Part shown: positions 16,320 to 24,562 of the stretch, one piece after another
Layout of the letters: each line of letters begins with the position of its first letter
Position numbering within the stretch: the first letter of the stretch is position 1
Source: Gemmatimonadaceae bacterium
GTDB taxonomy: Bacteria > Gemmatimonadota > Gemmatimonadetes > Gemmatimonadales > Gemmatimonadaceae
DNA: 37,454 bases
Assembly (NCBI GenBank): GCA_036273715.1
Contig: DASUHB010000035.1
Coordinates: 1 to 37,454 of the forward strand
Reading direction: 5' to 3'
The notes under the pieces: generated by a model
What the model was told of the DNA's origin: nothing
What the model saw: the letters and a program-made list of their open reading frames with translations, nothing else
Databases searched by the model: none
Made by a program: the position numbers and the translations under genes

Positions 16320-18547
16320 CGGTCGGCGGGCCGATGGGAGGCCATCGGGCTCGCCGTGCTCGCGGCCGGCACGGGGCCCAACCGCAGAATCCCGCGGCGC
16401 TCGAGCTCGGCGATCGTACCGCGTGCGGCTTCGAGAGAAATGCCGCACTCCTTCGCGATCTGCCTCACAGTTCTGGTGCCATCGACAAGAAAAAGAATGT
16501 CGAACAACGCCTTGTTGCCTTCCGGGTTCGTGTAGAAATCGATGTGCGCGCCGAATCGCGAGCAGAACACTTCGCCCTTGTACAGGTTCACGGGGACGCA
16601 CTCCGCTTCGAGCGCATCGATCATGCGCAGCACCAGATCTCGGGAAGCTTCCAGGCTCTCGCGCCGGGCGAGCGCGGGCGTGTCGTTGCTCGAGTGATAG
16701 CCGCGATACGGCCACTCCGGTGACTCGGGGCGCACCACACGAGAGAGCGACAACATCGGGGCGCGTACACCGGGCGCGTTGTACTGGCGCTCGTCGTTTC
16801 CGATGACGGTACGGAACGCACCCGTCCATCCCTGCGGGTCGGCTGCACGCAGCGCCTCACCGAACACCTCATCGAGCGGCGTATTGCCGGCAAACGATAG
16901 CTGCAGTGCGTGCGGATGCTCGAGCCCGAGCATCTCGAGAAAGAGGCCGCCGGTTAGGCGCGGAATGAGATGTTCGTTCCGACTCAGGTACGCGACGGAT
17001 CCGATGGTCTCGGGGACGATCGTGAAGCGGTAGGTATAGTGAAGGTCCCGCCGCGCGAGCAGCGCGCGCATGACATCAATCCCGACCACGACGCCGCTGA
17101 GATCGTCGTTCACCATGTGCGGATGACACAAGTGCGCGCACAGCATGACGATTTCGTCGCTCGAGCCGCGCGCGACCACTTCGCCGACCTTCAACGTGTC
17201 GAACGCGAAGGTGGTGCGAATAACAACCCGATACTCGTCGTCGTGCAGCGAGTCGCGAAGGGTCTTGCTGCAGCACAGTCCCCAATCGCGCTCGTAGTAC
17301 TTGAAGATGAACGGAATCGCATCCGGCTGCTTCTCATCGACGTGCAAGTGGGCAAGCAGCGTCTCTCGCGAGACGACTCCATCGAACGGCAGCGAGTACG
17401 ACACCACGTGCAACGGATGATCGGCGTACGAAAACAGCCGCTGGCCATCGACGGTTTCGAGATACGCCTCGTGGCAGGTCCACCTCTCGGGCACGATCCA
17501 GCTCCAGCATTCGCTGCCTGCCGGATATTCGTGCACCGCCATCGGCACTTGCCGGGCGAGCGCGGCCAGCGCGGCGTCGTAGCCGTCGGAGACGATGTCG
17601 CGCGGCAAACGCCAGAGGCCGTCGATCATCTCGGTCATGGACGCGTTGGCGCCTAACGAAACCGGGAAGCGCCTCGGCGGCACGCGCCGGCGTTCCATCT
17701 CGATCGGATCCGCCGCCGGTCCGCGCGCGGTGAACCAGGGATCACGCCGCAACTCGCGCGCGATCAAATCGTACAGCGGCGCGCAGGCGGCCGTGCGCAC
17801 CGCGTCACGCCCAACGGGCGCGAGCGTGCAGATGCCTGCCGCGCGAGCCGCGGCTTCGAGGCGAGTGAGGTGCGGTTCGCTCTCGTCCCCGAGGATACGA
17901 ACGTTGAACACCCATCCCGTTTTCCGCTCCCGTCCCTGCTCGCGGACGACGCCGGTGAAGAGTTTCCGGAAGCGGAATGGCACGCCTACCGACTCCTCGA
18001 CGAAGTGCTGAAAGCTGGCTTCGCTCAACCCGACGCCGATCGTGCACACCTTGCCGTTCGCGGCACGCAGGCGATCGAAGACGCTGCCCGGACCGAAGCA
18101 CGTCGGCGGCACGTCGCCCAGGATGGCGGCGGCGAGCGGACCACACCCGGCCACCGAATGAATGGGGTCGCCCGACCGGACGGTCCCGGCGCGCCGACGA
18201 AAATACTCGAGAAACGGACCGAACGTGCTCCAGGGTCCGCCTTCCGTCGGCGTGTGTTCGATGTCGAACGGCTGCTGGCGGCAGAACGAGAACGTATAGG
18301 TTGGAACGAGCAGCGTGCCCGTCGGACCAAGCACGTCGTCGAACGCGCGCATGAGCATCGCGCTCGTCTCGTCATCGGTCGCGCAGCCGTACGGGCTGCC
18401 TAACGCATCGAGACCGATGTGGGCAAAGATGAGGTCGCCTGATTCGATTCCAGATGCGCGCAGCGCGTGGACCAGATCGGCCTGCGTGTAGTCGCTCGCG
18501 CCGGTCAACGGGGGGCGAATCGGAGCGGACAAGGTGGTTTCCGTCAT
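16316..18547 (-). CDS. Fusion: AAC(3)-like N-acyltransferase + DUF4910-like aminopeptidase + winged helix
   Basis: A 743-residue fusion. Residues about 20-270 match the aminoglycoside 3-N-acetyltransferase fold: ESGDLIFAHIGLDALG, GPTGTLLVPTYTFSF, GDPIHSVAG (His130 where the conserved His lies) and HFVEESVGVPFR. Residues about 310-660 match the DUF4910/DUF2172 group, an M28-like zinc aminopeptidase fold, with WSWIVPERWTCHEAYLE, LHVVSYSLPF, AHLCHPHMVNDDLSG (His472, His475, Asp481/482), VPETIGSVAYLS (Glu513) and GYHSSND (His618). Residues about 675-725 form a helix-turn-helix-like tail. In glycan loci AAC(3)-like proteins acylate amino sugars, and the second domain might remove an acyl or aminoacyl group; both are inference. 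ATGA overlaps on both ends fix the start at 18547. Confidence 0.82.
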   Translation of the reverse strand: MTETTLSAPIRPPLTGASDYTQADLVHALRASGIESGDLIFAHIGLDALGSPYGCATDDETSAMLMRAFDDVLGPTGTLLVPTYTFSFCRQQPFDIEHTPTEGGPWSTFGPFLEYFRRRAGTVRSGDPIHSVAGCGPLAAAILGDVPPTCFGPGSVFDRLRAANGKVCTIGVGLSEASFQHFVEESVGVPFRFRKLFTGVVREQGRERKTGWVFNVRILGDESEPHLTRLEAAARAAGICTLAPVGRDAVRTAACAPLYDLIARELRRDPWFTARGPAADPIEMERRRVPPRRFPVSLGANASMTEMIDGLWRLPRDIVSDGYDAALAALARQVPMAVHEYPAGSECWSWIVPERWTCHEAYLETVDGQRLFSYADHPLHVVSYSLPFDGVVSRETLLAHLHVDEKQPDAIPFIFKYYERDWGLCCSKTLRDSLHDDEYRVVIRTTFAFDTLKVGEVVARGSSDEIVMLCAHLCHPHMVNDDLSGVVVGIDVMRALLARRDLHYTYRFTIVPETIGSVAYLSRNEHLIPRLTGGLFLEMLGLEHPHALQLSFAGNTPLDEVFGEALRAADPQGWTGAFRTVIGNDERQYNAPGVRAPMLSLSRVVRPESPEWPYRGYHSSNDTPALARRESLEASRDLVLRMIDALEAECVPVNLYKGEVFCSRFGAHIDFYTNPEGNKALFDILFLVDGTRTVRQIAKECGISLEAARGTIAELERRGILRLGPVPAASTASPMASHRPADR

Positions 18548-19329
18548 GCGTCGACAGGGGTCGGCGTTGCAGCAAGGGCGAGCAGCCGGCCCGACTGCGC
18601 GACCGTCTGCGGAACAATGTACTGCGCATTCGACCGCGAGAGCTCGGCGTCCTGTTCGGCCTGTCGAACGAGGTCTTCCATCGTGAACGAAGCGCCGTGC
18701 GATGGATACAGGGTCTCGATGAGGTGCCGGATGAGTGCGTAGTCCTCGGCGTAATCGAGCGTCCAGCGATGATGCAGATAGAGATTTGCCGGGTGCTCGA
18801 GGTTGTGGACGCGAAGTCCGGCGTCCCAGAAGTACGGAATCACGTGCTCGCGCTGCTGCTGCGTCATCGCCTCGCGCCACGCGCGCGCGAGGGCGTGGGA
18901 CGGGATGACGTCCAGGTCGAGTCCGTCCGGGAACGTGAGGGGGTGCCGATTGGTCACGAGATCGGCCTCGCCATCGTGGTCGAGCGCATAGCGGACCATT
19001 GCATCCACGATCATCGGATCCACGAGCGGACAGTCGGCGGTGACGCGCACGACCAGGTCGGCGCCTGCGAGAACGGACGCGCGATAGTACCGATCGAGGA
19101 CATCGCTCTCGCTCCCACGAAACGTGTCGACGCCTAACGATTCGCAGCAGGCCACGATCGGATCGTCGCGGCGGTCGCCCGATGTCGCGACCACGATGCG
19201 ATCGACGGTTCGAGACCTGCCCAGACGCTCGAGGAGGTGCGCAAGCAGTGGACGGCCGGCCGCCGGCATGAGGACCTTGCCGGGCAAACGCGTCGACCCC
19301 ATCCGCGCCTGTACGATCGCCGCGATCAT
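18544..19329 (-). CDS. spsF: Cytidylyltransferase, SpsF type (CMP-sugar synthetase family)
   Basis: A 261-residue GT-A-like nucleotidyltransferase beginning MIAAIVQARMGSTRLPGKVL, the hallmark of SpsF and the wider CMP-KDO/CMP-neuraminate synthetase group. VVRVTADCPLVDP (near 98) supplies the metal-binding Asp residues, and LTFPDGLDLDVI is the usual substrate loop. With a NeuB-type synthase in the same operon (26888-27940), the likely job is CTP activation of a nonulosonic acid. The ATG at 19329 overlaps the aminotransferase stop by ATGA, which removes the upstream extension of the frame. Substrate identity is inferred from context only. Confidence 0.87.
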   Translation of the reverse strand: MIAAIVQARMGSTRLPGKVLMPAAGRPLLAHLLERLGRSRTVDRIVVATSGDRRDDPIVACCESLGVDTFRGSESDVLDRYYRASVLAGADLVVRVTADCPLVDPMIVDAMVRYALDHDGEADLVTNRHPLTFPDGLDLDVIPSHALARAWREAMTQQQREHVIPYFWDAGLRVHNLEHPANLYLHHRWTLDYAEDYALIRHLIETLYPSHGASFTMEDLVRQAEQDAELSRSNAQYIVPQTVAQSGRLLALAATPTPVDA

Positions 19330-20783
19330 ACCGCGCCTTCGGGACCGGTGCAGCACGCGAGCTGCGGCGCATCCGGATGCAAGCGGCCGCAACGAGTTTG
19401 ACAGCATCGATTGAACGTCCGGAACACCGGCTTCACGGCGTCGCCGAGGAACGACGTTTCGACGTTGTCCTCGTCGATGGCGCGGCGCACCTTGCGCATG
19501 CCGTGTTGCAGCGCTTCGAGCGTGCGTGCGATTTCCTCATCGCCGTGCGAGTACGTGATCGTGATCCATGGAACGAGCACGCCCCACGAGATCACTTCCT
19601 CATGGAACGAGGTGTGCAGCGCAGGCCACGGCGAGCCATCGGCGCGGGTACAAATGATCTGCGGATTGCAGTCGAAGCCGATCACGCGCACGTGATCGGA
19701 CACGCCTTCTGCCGCGGCGAGGTCGCGAACGCCCTTGACGAGCTTTGCGCCGAGCGACCAGATGTGATCGCCGACGTTCTTACGCTGATACTCCTCGAGC
19801 GTTGCGCGACACGCCGCGAGGCCGACGGTTTCCGAGGTGTGTGTCTGCGAGAGGAGGAACACGCGGCGGGTGTCGTGGCGCAGACCGCCTAACTCCATGA
19901 TGTCCCGGCGGCCGGCCAGACACGAAAACGAGTATCCGTTGCTCATTGCCTTACCGTAGCAAGCCAGATCCGGATACACCTTCCATCGATGGTGCGCGCC
20001 GCGCAGGTCGAACTTGAGTCCGCTGATCATCTCGTCGAAGATCAGCACCGTGCCTTCCCGGCGCGTCAGGTCGCGCAGCGCCTGCAGAAAGTTGTCGCGC
20101 GGCTCGTCGTTCTTCACCGGTTCCAGGATCACGGCAGCGATCTGCCCGGGATACTGTGCGTACAGCGTCTCGAGGCTCGCGATGTCGTTGTATCGGAAGC
20201 TCACGGTGAGCGCCGACACTTCGTCGGGCACACCGGCATTCGTCGGCGTCGTGCCGATGAACCAGTCGTGAATGCTGAAGAACGGATGCTCGCGGCACAC
20301 GGCCACGATTTTTCGGTTGGTGTACGCACGTGCGAGCTTGATGGCCGCCGTCGTGACGTCGGAACCGTTCTTCCCGAACTTTACCATCTCGGCAACCGGC
20401 AGCAGATCGACGAGATATTCGGCCAGCTCGTACTCCAGCAGGCCGGGGCGCGTGAAGTTCACGCCTAACTCGATCTGGCGGCGTACCGCCTCGTTCACCG
20501 CCGGATAGGCGTGGCCGAGGACCATGACGCGATTGCCCATGGCCCAGTCGACGAATCGATTGCCGTCGACGTCCCAGCAGTACGCACCTTGGGCGCGCGC
20601 AATCAGCTTGGGCGACCGCGCGGGAAACTGATCGTCTCCTTTGCTGTAGGTATGCGTCGCCGCGGGCACGATGTCGTGAAAGTGCTCGTTGAGCTCCTCG
20701 CTCCTGGCGAAGTTGCGAACGGGGCCGGTCGGCGCGGGAGGCGTCGCGGCGTGGAGGCGAATATCGGTAGCAGCGTCAGTCAT
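19326..20783 (-). CDS. Class III PLP aminotransferase, HemL (glutamate-1-semialdehyde aminomutase)-like
   Basis: A 485-residue fold-type I aminotransferase. The N-terminal HTYSKGDDQFP and WDVDGNRFVDWAMGN segments and the FGKNGSDVTTAAIKLARAYT PLP-phosphate region are typical of glutamate-1-semialdehyde aminomutase-like enzymes. VLIFDEMISGL gives the PLP-ring Asp, and YGKAMSNGYS holds the Schiff-base Lys near residue 277. It is longer than HemL (about 430) owing to a C-terminal tail of some 35 residues with five Cys in RCCQTRCGR and LACC. Its position between the nitrilase and cytidylyltransferase genes, coupled to both by ATGA overlaps, argues for sugar or acyl-side-chain amination rather than tetrapyrrole synthesis. 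The substrate is not known. Confidence 0.85.
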   Translation of the reverse strand: MTDAATDIRLHAATPPAPTGPVRNFARSEELNEHFHDIVPAATHTYSKGDDQFPARSPKLIARAQGAYCWDVDGNRFVDWAMGNRVMVLGHAYPAVNEAVRRQIELGVNFTRPGLLEYELAEYLVDLLPVAEMVKFGKNGSDVTTAAIKLARAYTNRKIVAVCREHPFFSIHDWFIGTTPTNAGVPDEVSALTVSFRYNDIASLETLYAQYPGQIAAVILEPVKNDEPRDNFLQALRDLTRREGTVLIFDEMISGLKFDLRGAHHRWKVYPDLACYGKAMSNGYSFSCLAGRRDIMELGGLRHDTRRVFLLSQTHTSETVGLAACRATLEEYQRKNVGDHIWSLGAKLVKGVRDLAAAEGVSDHVRVIGFDCNPQIICTRADGSPWPALHTSFHEEVISWGVLVPWITITYSHGDEEIARTLEALQHGMRKVRRAIDEDNVETSFLGDAVKPVFRTFNRCCQTRCGRLHPDAPQLACCTGPEGAV

Positions 20784-21610
20784 TGCCGGTTGGCGAGTTG
20801 AGCGGGCGTGCCGTACACGTCGGAACGGCGATCGCCCAAGAGATCCATCTGCGCACGCGCATGCGTCACGCGGGAAAAGTCGAGTGTCGCGAACAACAGG
20901 TCTTCCTTCTCGCCGCCTTCGACGATCGGCTGGCCTAACGGATCCACGATCATGGAGTGGCCCGCGAACTCGGTGCTGCCGGACGTGCCTGCGCGATTGC
21001 AGGCGATGATGAACAGTTGATTTTCGATGGCGCGTGCCCGCACCAGCGTGCGCCAATGCTCCACACGAACGGCCGGCCATTCAGCGGGCAGAATGACCAG
21101 GTGCGCGCCCTCGAGAGCATATAGTCGGAACAGCTCCGGAAAGCGCAGGTCATAGCAGATCGCGGCGCCGGCCGTGCACTGCGGCAATGCGAAGGTGACG
21201 GATGCATCGCCGGCCGACAGATAGTGCGGCTCATCCATGAGGCCGAACAAATGCACTTTGGCGTACTCGGCGATGAGCGATCCGTCGGGGCCATGAACGG
21301 TGAGCGTGTTGCGAACGCGACCCAGCTCATCGGACAGCAGGAGCGACCCGGCGATGAACAGTCGATGGTGCTGCGCCAGACGCGCGATTTCGGGCAGGAC
21401 CGATGCGCGGTTTTCGTGCGACAGCGCGGACGCATGCTCGAGGTCATAACCGGTCGACCACAACTCGGGCAGAAGCACGAGCTCGGCGCCGACACTGCTC
21501 GCCGCGCGCACCTGCGCCGCGGTGCAATCGACGTTTGCCCGGATGTGGCCTAACCGGACGTCGGACTGGACGACGGCGACGCGGAGCGCGCGCTGGGTGG
21601 CGTCGGACAT
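20780..21610 (-). CDS. Carbon-nitrogen hydrolase (nitrilase superfamily, omega-amidase-like)
   Basis: A 276-residue protein with a complete Glu-Lys-Cys triad: Glu49 in LLPELWS, Lys118 in YAKVHLFG and Cys152 in ICYDLRFPELFR. The layout and length match omega-amidase/Nit2-like cytoplasmic amidases, which hydrolyse terminal amides such as alpha-ketoglutaramate. The start at ATG 21610 follows a GAGG at good spacing, eight bases after the methyltransferase stop. Its stop overlaps the HemL-like aminotransferase by ATGA. In this context it may remove ammonia from an amide formed during amino-sugar or side-chain synthesis, or recycle the glutamine-derived amide; this is inference. Confidence 0.87.
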   Translation of the reverse strand: MSDATQRALRVAVVQSDVRLGHIRANVDCTAAQVRAASSVGAELVLLPELWSTGYDLEHASALSHENRASVLPEIARLAQHHRLFIAGSLLLSDELGRVRNTLTVHGPDGSLIAEYAKVHLFGLMDEPHYLSAGDASVTFALPQCTAGAAICYDLRFPELFRLYALEGAHLVILPAEWPAVRVEHWRTLVRARAIENQLFIIACNRAGTSGSTEFAGHSMIVDPLGQPIVEGGEKEDLLFATLDFSRVTHARAQMDLLGDRRSDVYGTPAQLANRQ

Positions 21611-21618
21611 CGGACGCC

Positions 21619-22380
21619 TCACTCGCCCATGCGCGCCGCGACGAACATCCACGGCAGGTACACCGGCCCGGTGAACTGCATGCGGCGGCCGCTCTGCATC
21701 GTCTGCGTGAAGGTGCCCAGACCGCCCGAGTCGGGCCGGGGCAAATCGATGTCGATGTCGAACGGCTGCGCGCGGAACTCGCGACATCCGTGCATCTCGC
21801 AGAACGCGCGAATGCGGCGCAGGCTGTAGACGTTGATGTGATACGGCGGCAATTCGGGAACGACGGCGTGGTCGTACACGAGGCACTCGGTATCCACGTC
21901 GGCCTCGGCGAAGAGTGCGCTCAACACCAGCCATCCACCGGGCTTCGTCGCGCCGAGCAACTGGGCAAGCGCGCGTTCGTGGTCGGGGAGCCAGGAGAGC
22001 GTCTGCAAGAGCATCACGAGATCGTACGACCGGCCGCCTAACGCTTGATCGAGATCGAACAGGTCGCCGGTGACGAGGGACACATCGAGCCCGGCCTCGG
22101 CGAAGTGTTCGCGGGCGACGGGGAACAGCATGTCGCCGGCAAGATCGAGTCCCGTCCACCGGAAACCGCGGAGTGAGCGGCTGAGATACATGATGTTCGC
22201 GCCGGCGCCGCACGCGACGTCCAGCGCGTCGCCGCCCCGCAAGGAAAGCCGCGACAGGAACGTGTCCAGGTGCACCGTGCTGCGATACGGGCGATCGAAC
22301 TGCCGCGTGTGATACGCGAGCTGGCTTTCGTCGGTCCAGAGCTTCTTTTCGTCTTCGCTGATGCGGGTTTCGGTTTCCAT
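21619..22380 (-). CDS. Class I SAM-dependent methyltransferase
   Basis: A 253-residue Rossmann-fold methyltransferase. Motif I is LDVACGAGANI (residues 53-63), an acidic residue after beta-2 lies in GLDLAGDML, and motif IV-like LVMLLQTLSWLPDHERAL precedes the KPGGWLVLSALF strand. The C-terminal ~90 residues, ending with FVAARMGE, are of the small-molecule methyltransferase type. It starts two bases after the aminotransferase stop and has GAGGAGGGC as ribosome site. It probably methylates a sugar, nucleotide sugar or acyl side chain made by this operon; the target cannot be named. Confidence 0.85.
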   Translation of the reverse strand: METETRISEDEKKLWTDESQLAYHTRQFDRPYRSTVHLDTFLSRLSLRGGDALDVACGAGANIMYLSRSLRGFRWTGLDLAGDMLFPVAREHFAEAGLDVSLVTGDLFDLDQALGGRSYDLVMLLQTLSWLPDHERALAQLLGATKPGGWLVLSALFAEADVDTECLVYDHAVVPELPPYHINVYSLRRIRAFCEMHGCREFRAQPFDIDIDLPRPDSGGLGTFTQTMQSGRRMQFTGPVYLPWMFVAARMGE

Positions 22381-22382
22381 GG

Positions 22383-23597
22383 TCAGCCCTCCTCGCGAGC
22401 GGCGATGACCGCGTCGATGACGCGGGTCTGCTGCTCTGACTGAAGCCCAACCGAGCACGGCAGGCTCAACGCCTGTCCGTGCAGCCGCTCGCTGACCGGA
22501 CATCCGAGCGCCGGCGTCATGCCCCGGTACGGCTTCGACTGATGGATGGGCTGCCACAGCGGTCGCGTCTGGATCTTTCGTTCGCCGAGGCGGCGCATGA
22601 GCGCACGGGCGTCCATCCCGAATTCCACGGCATCGACGAGCACCGTGTACAACCACCACGCGCTCTGCGCCCATGGTGCCTGGCGCATCACCGTAAGGCC
22701 CGGGACATCCGACAGGGCGGCCGCGTAGCGGTCGGCGATGCGCCGCTTGGCCGCGAGGTAGTCGTCGAGCTGCTCCATCTGCGCCACGCCCATCGCCGCC
22801 TGGATGTTCGTGAGGCGATAGTTGTAGCCCACGGCGCCGTGCTCGAACTCGATCGGATCGTCCTTGGCTTGCGTGGTCAGGTACTTCGCGCGGCGTGCCC
22901 AATGTTCGCGATCGGTTACGAGCATCCCGCCGCCGCCGGTGGTGATGAGCTTGTTGCCGTTGAAACTGAAGCAAGCAACGTCGCCCATGTGACCAACCGG
23001 GGTGCCGCGATAGCGGGCGCCCAGACTTTCGGTTGCATCTTCGATGACGATCAGGTCATACCGGCGCGCGAGATCGAGCAGCGGCGCCATGTCGACCGGG
23101 TGCCCCATCACGTGCACGGGCAGAAGCGCGCGCACGCGGCGATCGGTGGCCCGGTCGTAGAGCGCGTTGCCGCGACGCTCACATTTCGTTTCGAGGAACC
23201 GCGCGACGACCGCCGAGTCCATCTGCCAATAGTCAGGCTCGGCGTCGATGAACACGGGCCACGCGCCCACATAGCGGATGGCGTTGACCGGCGCGATGAA
23301 CGTCAGCGTCGACACGAGCACTTCGTCATCCGCTTCGACGCCGGCGACCATCAGGGCGGTGTGCAACGCGGACGTGCCGCTGGATGTCGCGACCGCGTAC
23401 TGGGCGCCGGTCGCGTTCGCGAGTGCGCGCTCGAAGCGATCGACATATTCGCCGACCGACGACACCCAGTTCGTGTCGAGGCACTCCTTGATGTACGCCC
23501 ACTCGTTGCCGCGAATTTCCGGCACGCAGAGCGGAATCGGAGACGCCACGGCCGGCGCCGGCTCCGCGAACGGAGCCTCGTGCGCGAGGGTGCTCAT
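22383..23597 (-). CDS. DegT/DnrJ/EryC1/StrS aminotransferase (LegC-like)
   Basis: A 404-residue PLP-dependent sugar aminotransferase. ATSSGTSALHTAL binds the PLP phosphate, VIEDATESLGARYRG gives the PLP-ring Asp, and SFNGNKLITTGGGGM holds the Schiff-base Lys near residue 215. GYNYRLTNIQAAMG and QTRPLWQPIH complete the family pattern. Such enzymes convert a 4-keto nucleotide sugar to the 4-amino sugar with glutamate. Its place beside a PtmE-type nucleotidyltransferase, an SDR and a NeuB synthase suggests a LegC-like step toward a diamino nonulosonic acid. The ATG at 23597 shares a base with the SDR stop (TGATG). A second, related DegT protein lies at 35295-36464. Confidence 0.9.
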   Translation of the reverse strand: MSTLAHEAPFAEPAPAVASPIPLCVPEIRGNEWAYIKECLDTNWVSSVGEYVDRFERALANATGAQYAVATSSGTSALHTALMVAGVEADDEVLVSTLTFIAPVNAIRYVGAWPVFIDAEPDYWQMDSAVVARFLETKCERRGNALYDRATDRRVRALLPVHVMGHPVDMAPLLDLARRYDLIVIEDATESLGARYRGTPVGHMGDVACFSFNGNKLITTGGGGMLVTDREHWARRAKYLTTQAKDDPIEFEHGAVGYNYRLTNIQAAMGVAQMEQLDDYLAAKRRIADRYAAALSDVPGLTVMRQAPWAQSAWWLYTVLVDAVEFGMDARALMRRLGERKIQTRPLWQPIHQSKPYRGMTPALGCPVSERLHGQALSLPCSVGLQSEQQTRVIDAVIAAREEG

Positions 23598-24562
23598 CAG
23601 TTGCGGTAGCTGGGGTGCGACGCGTCTCCGACGACACCGTCCCGCACCAGGCGGGCGACTTCGCGGATCCCGTCGTCGAGCGTGCGCGAGACCTCGAAGC
23701 CCAGCGTCTTGTTGATGCGCGCGAACGAGACGCGATAGTCGCGCGGGTCTTCGGTCCGCTTGACGAACTCGACCACTGCGTTAGGCGCGATCGGCCGGAT
23801 GTGGTCGACGATCTGTTGCTTCTGATAGTTCTCTTTCGTGGCGCCGACGTTGAAGACCTGGCCGCGCACCTGCGGCTCCGGCGCTTGCAGTACCGCCACG
23901 ATGGCGCGCGCCGCATCGCGGACGTGGACATACGGCCGCCAGAACTGCTCGCCGAAGACGACCAGCTTGTCGCGCAGCACCATCTCCATCGTGAATTCGT
24001 TCACCGTGAGGTCGAAGCGCATGCGGGGCGACACGCCGAAGACGGTGGCGAACCGCAGCGGCGTCATCGCCGTCGCGCCGATGCCGTCTTCCAGCATCGC
24101 TCGTTCGACGCCGACCTTGGTTTCGGCATAGAGCGACACGGGCCGCAAGTCCGACGACTCGTCGACGTATCCATCGGATTCGGCCATCTTGCCGTAGTTG
24201 CTGCACGTAGAGGCGAAGAGGAACCGGGCGACGCCGGCGCGGCGCGCGGCGTCGAGCAGCGAGAGCGACGCGGAGAGATTGACATCGCGCGCGACATCGG
24301 GCTGTCTGGCGCACGCCGGGTCGCCGACGATGGCGGCCAGGTGCACGACGGCCTCGATCCCGGACACGGCTTGCCTAACGGATGGCTCGTCACGGACATC
24401 GCCGCGCACAAACTCGAAGCGCGGGTGGGTCCACACGGGCAGCAGCGCCTGTCCGCCGTGCAGCAGACTGTCCAGCACGCGCACCGAGTGTCCGGCTGCG
24501 AGCAGCTCGGGCACCAACGTCGATCCAACGTATCCTGCACCACCGGTCACCAGAACCTTCAT
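23597..24562 (-). CDS. Nucleotide-sugar epimerase/dehydratase (extended SDR)
   Basis: A 321-residue extended SDR. The NAD motif TGGAGYVGST is at residues 6-15, STCSNYG at 118-124 supplies the Ser/Thr, and YAETK gives Tyr145 and Lys149. FGVSPRMRFDLTVNEF and FWRPYVHVRD are typical of NDP-sugar epimerases and reductases. In the cassette it sits between the nucleotidyltransferase and the aminotransferase, where a 4,6-dehydratase (LegB-like) is needed. The motif set looks as much like an epimerase as a dehydratase, so the reaction is left open. The start codon shares one base with the upstream stop (TAATG), implying coupling. Confidence 0.88.
   Translation of the reverse strand: MKVLVTGGAGYVGSTLVPELLAAGHSVRVLDSLLHGGQALLPVWTHPRFEFVRGDVRDEPSVRQAVSGIEAVVHLAAIVGDPACARQPDVARDVNLSASLSLLDAARRAGVARFLFASTCSNYGKMAESDGYVDESSDLRPVSLYAETKVGVERAMLEDGIGATAMTPLRFATVFGVSPRMRFDLTVNEFTMEMVLRDKLVVFGEQFWRPYVHVRDAARAIVAVLQAPEPQVRGQVFNVGATKENYQKQQIVDHIRPIAPNAVVEFVKRTEDPRDYRVSFARINKTLGFEVSRTLDDGIREVARLVRDGVVGDASHPSYRN

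Noticed and set aside
22479-23609. Plus-strand frame of 376 codons opposite the DegT aminotransferase
   Set aside because: Its counterpart on the minus strand has all PLP-site motifs; the plus frame shows no domain.
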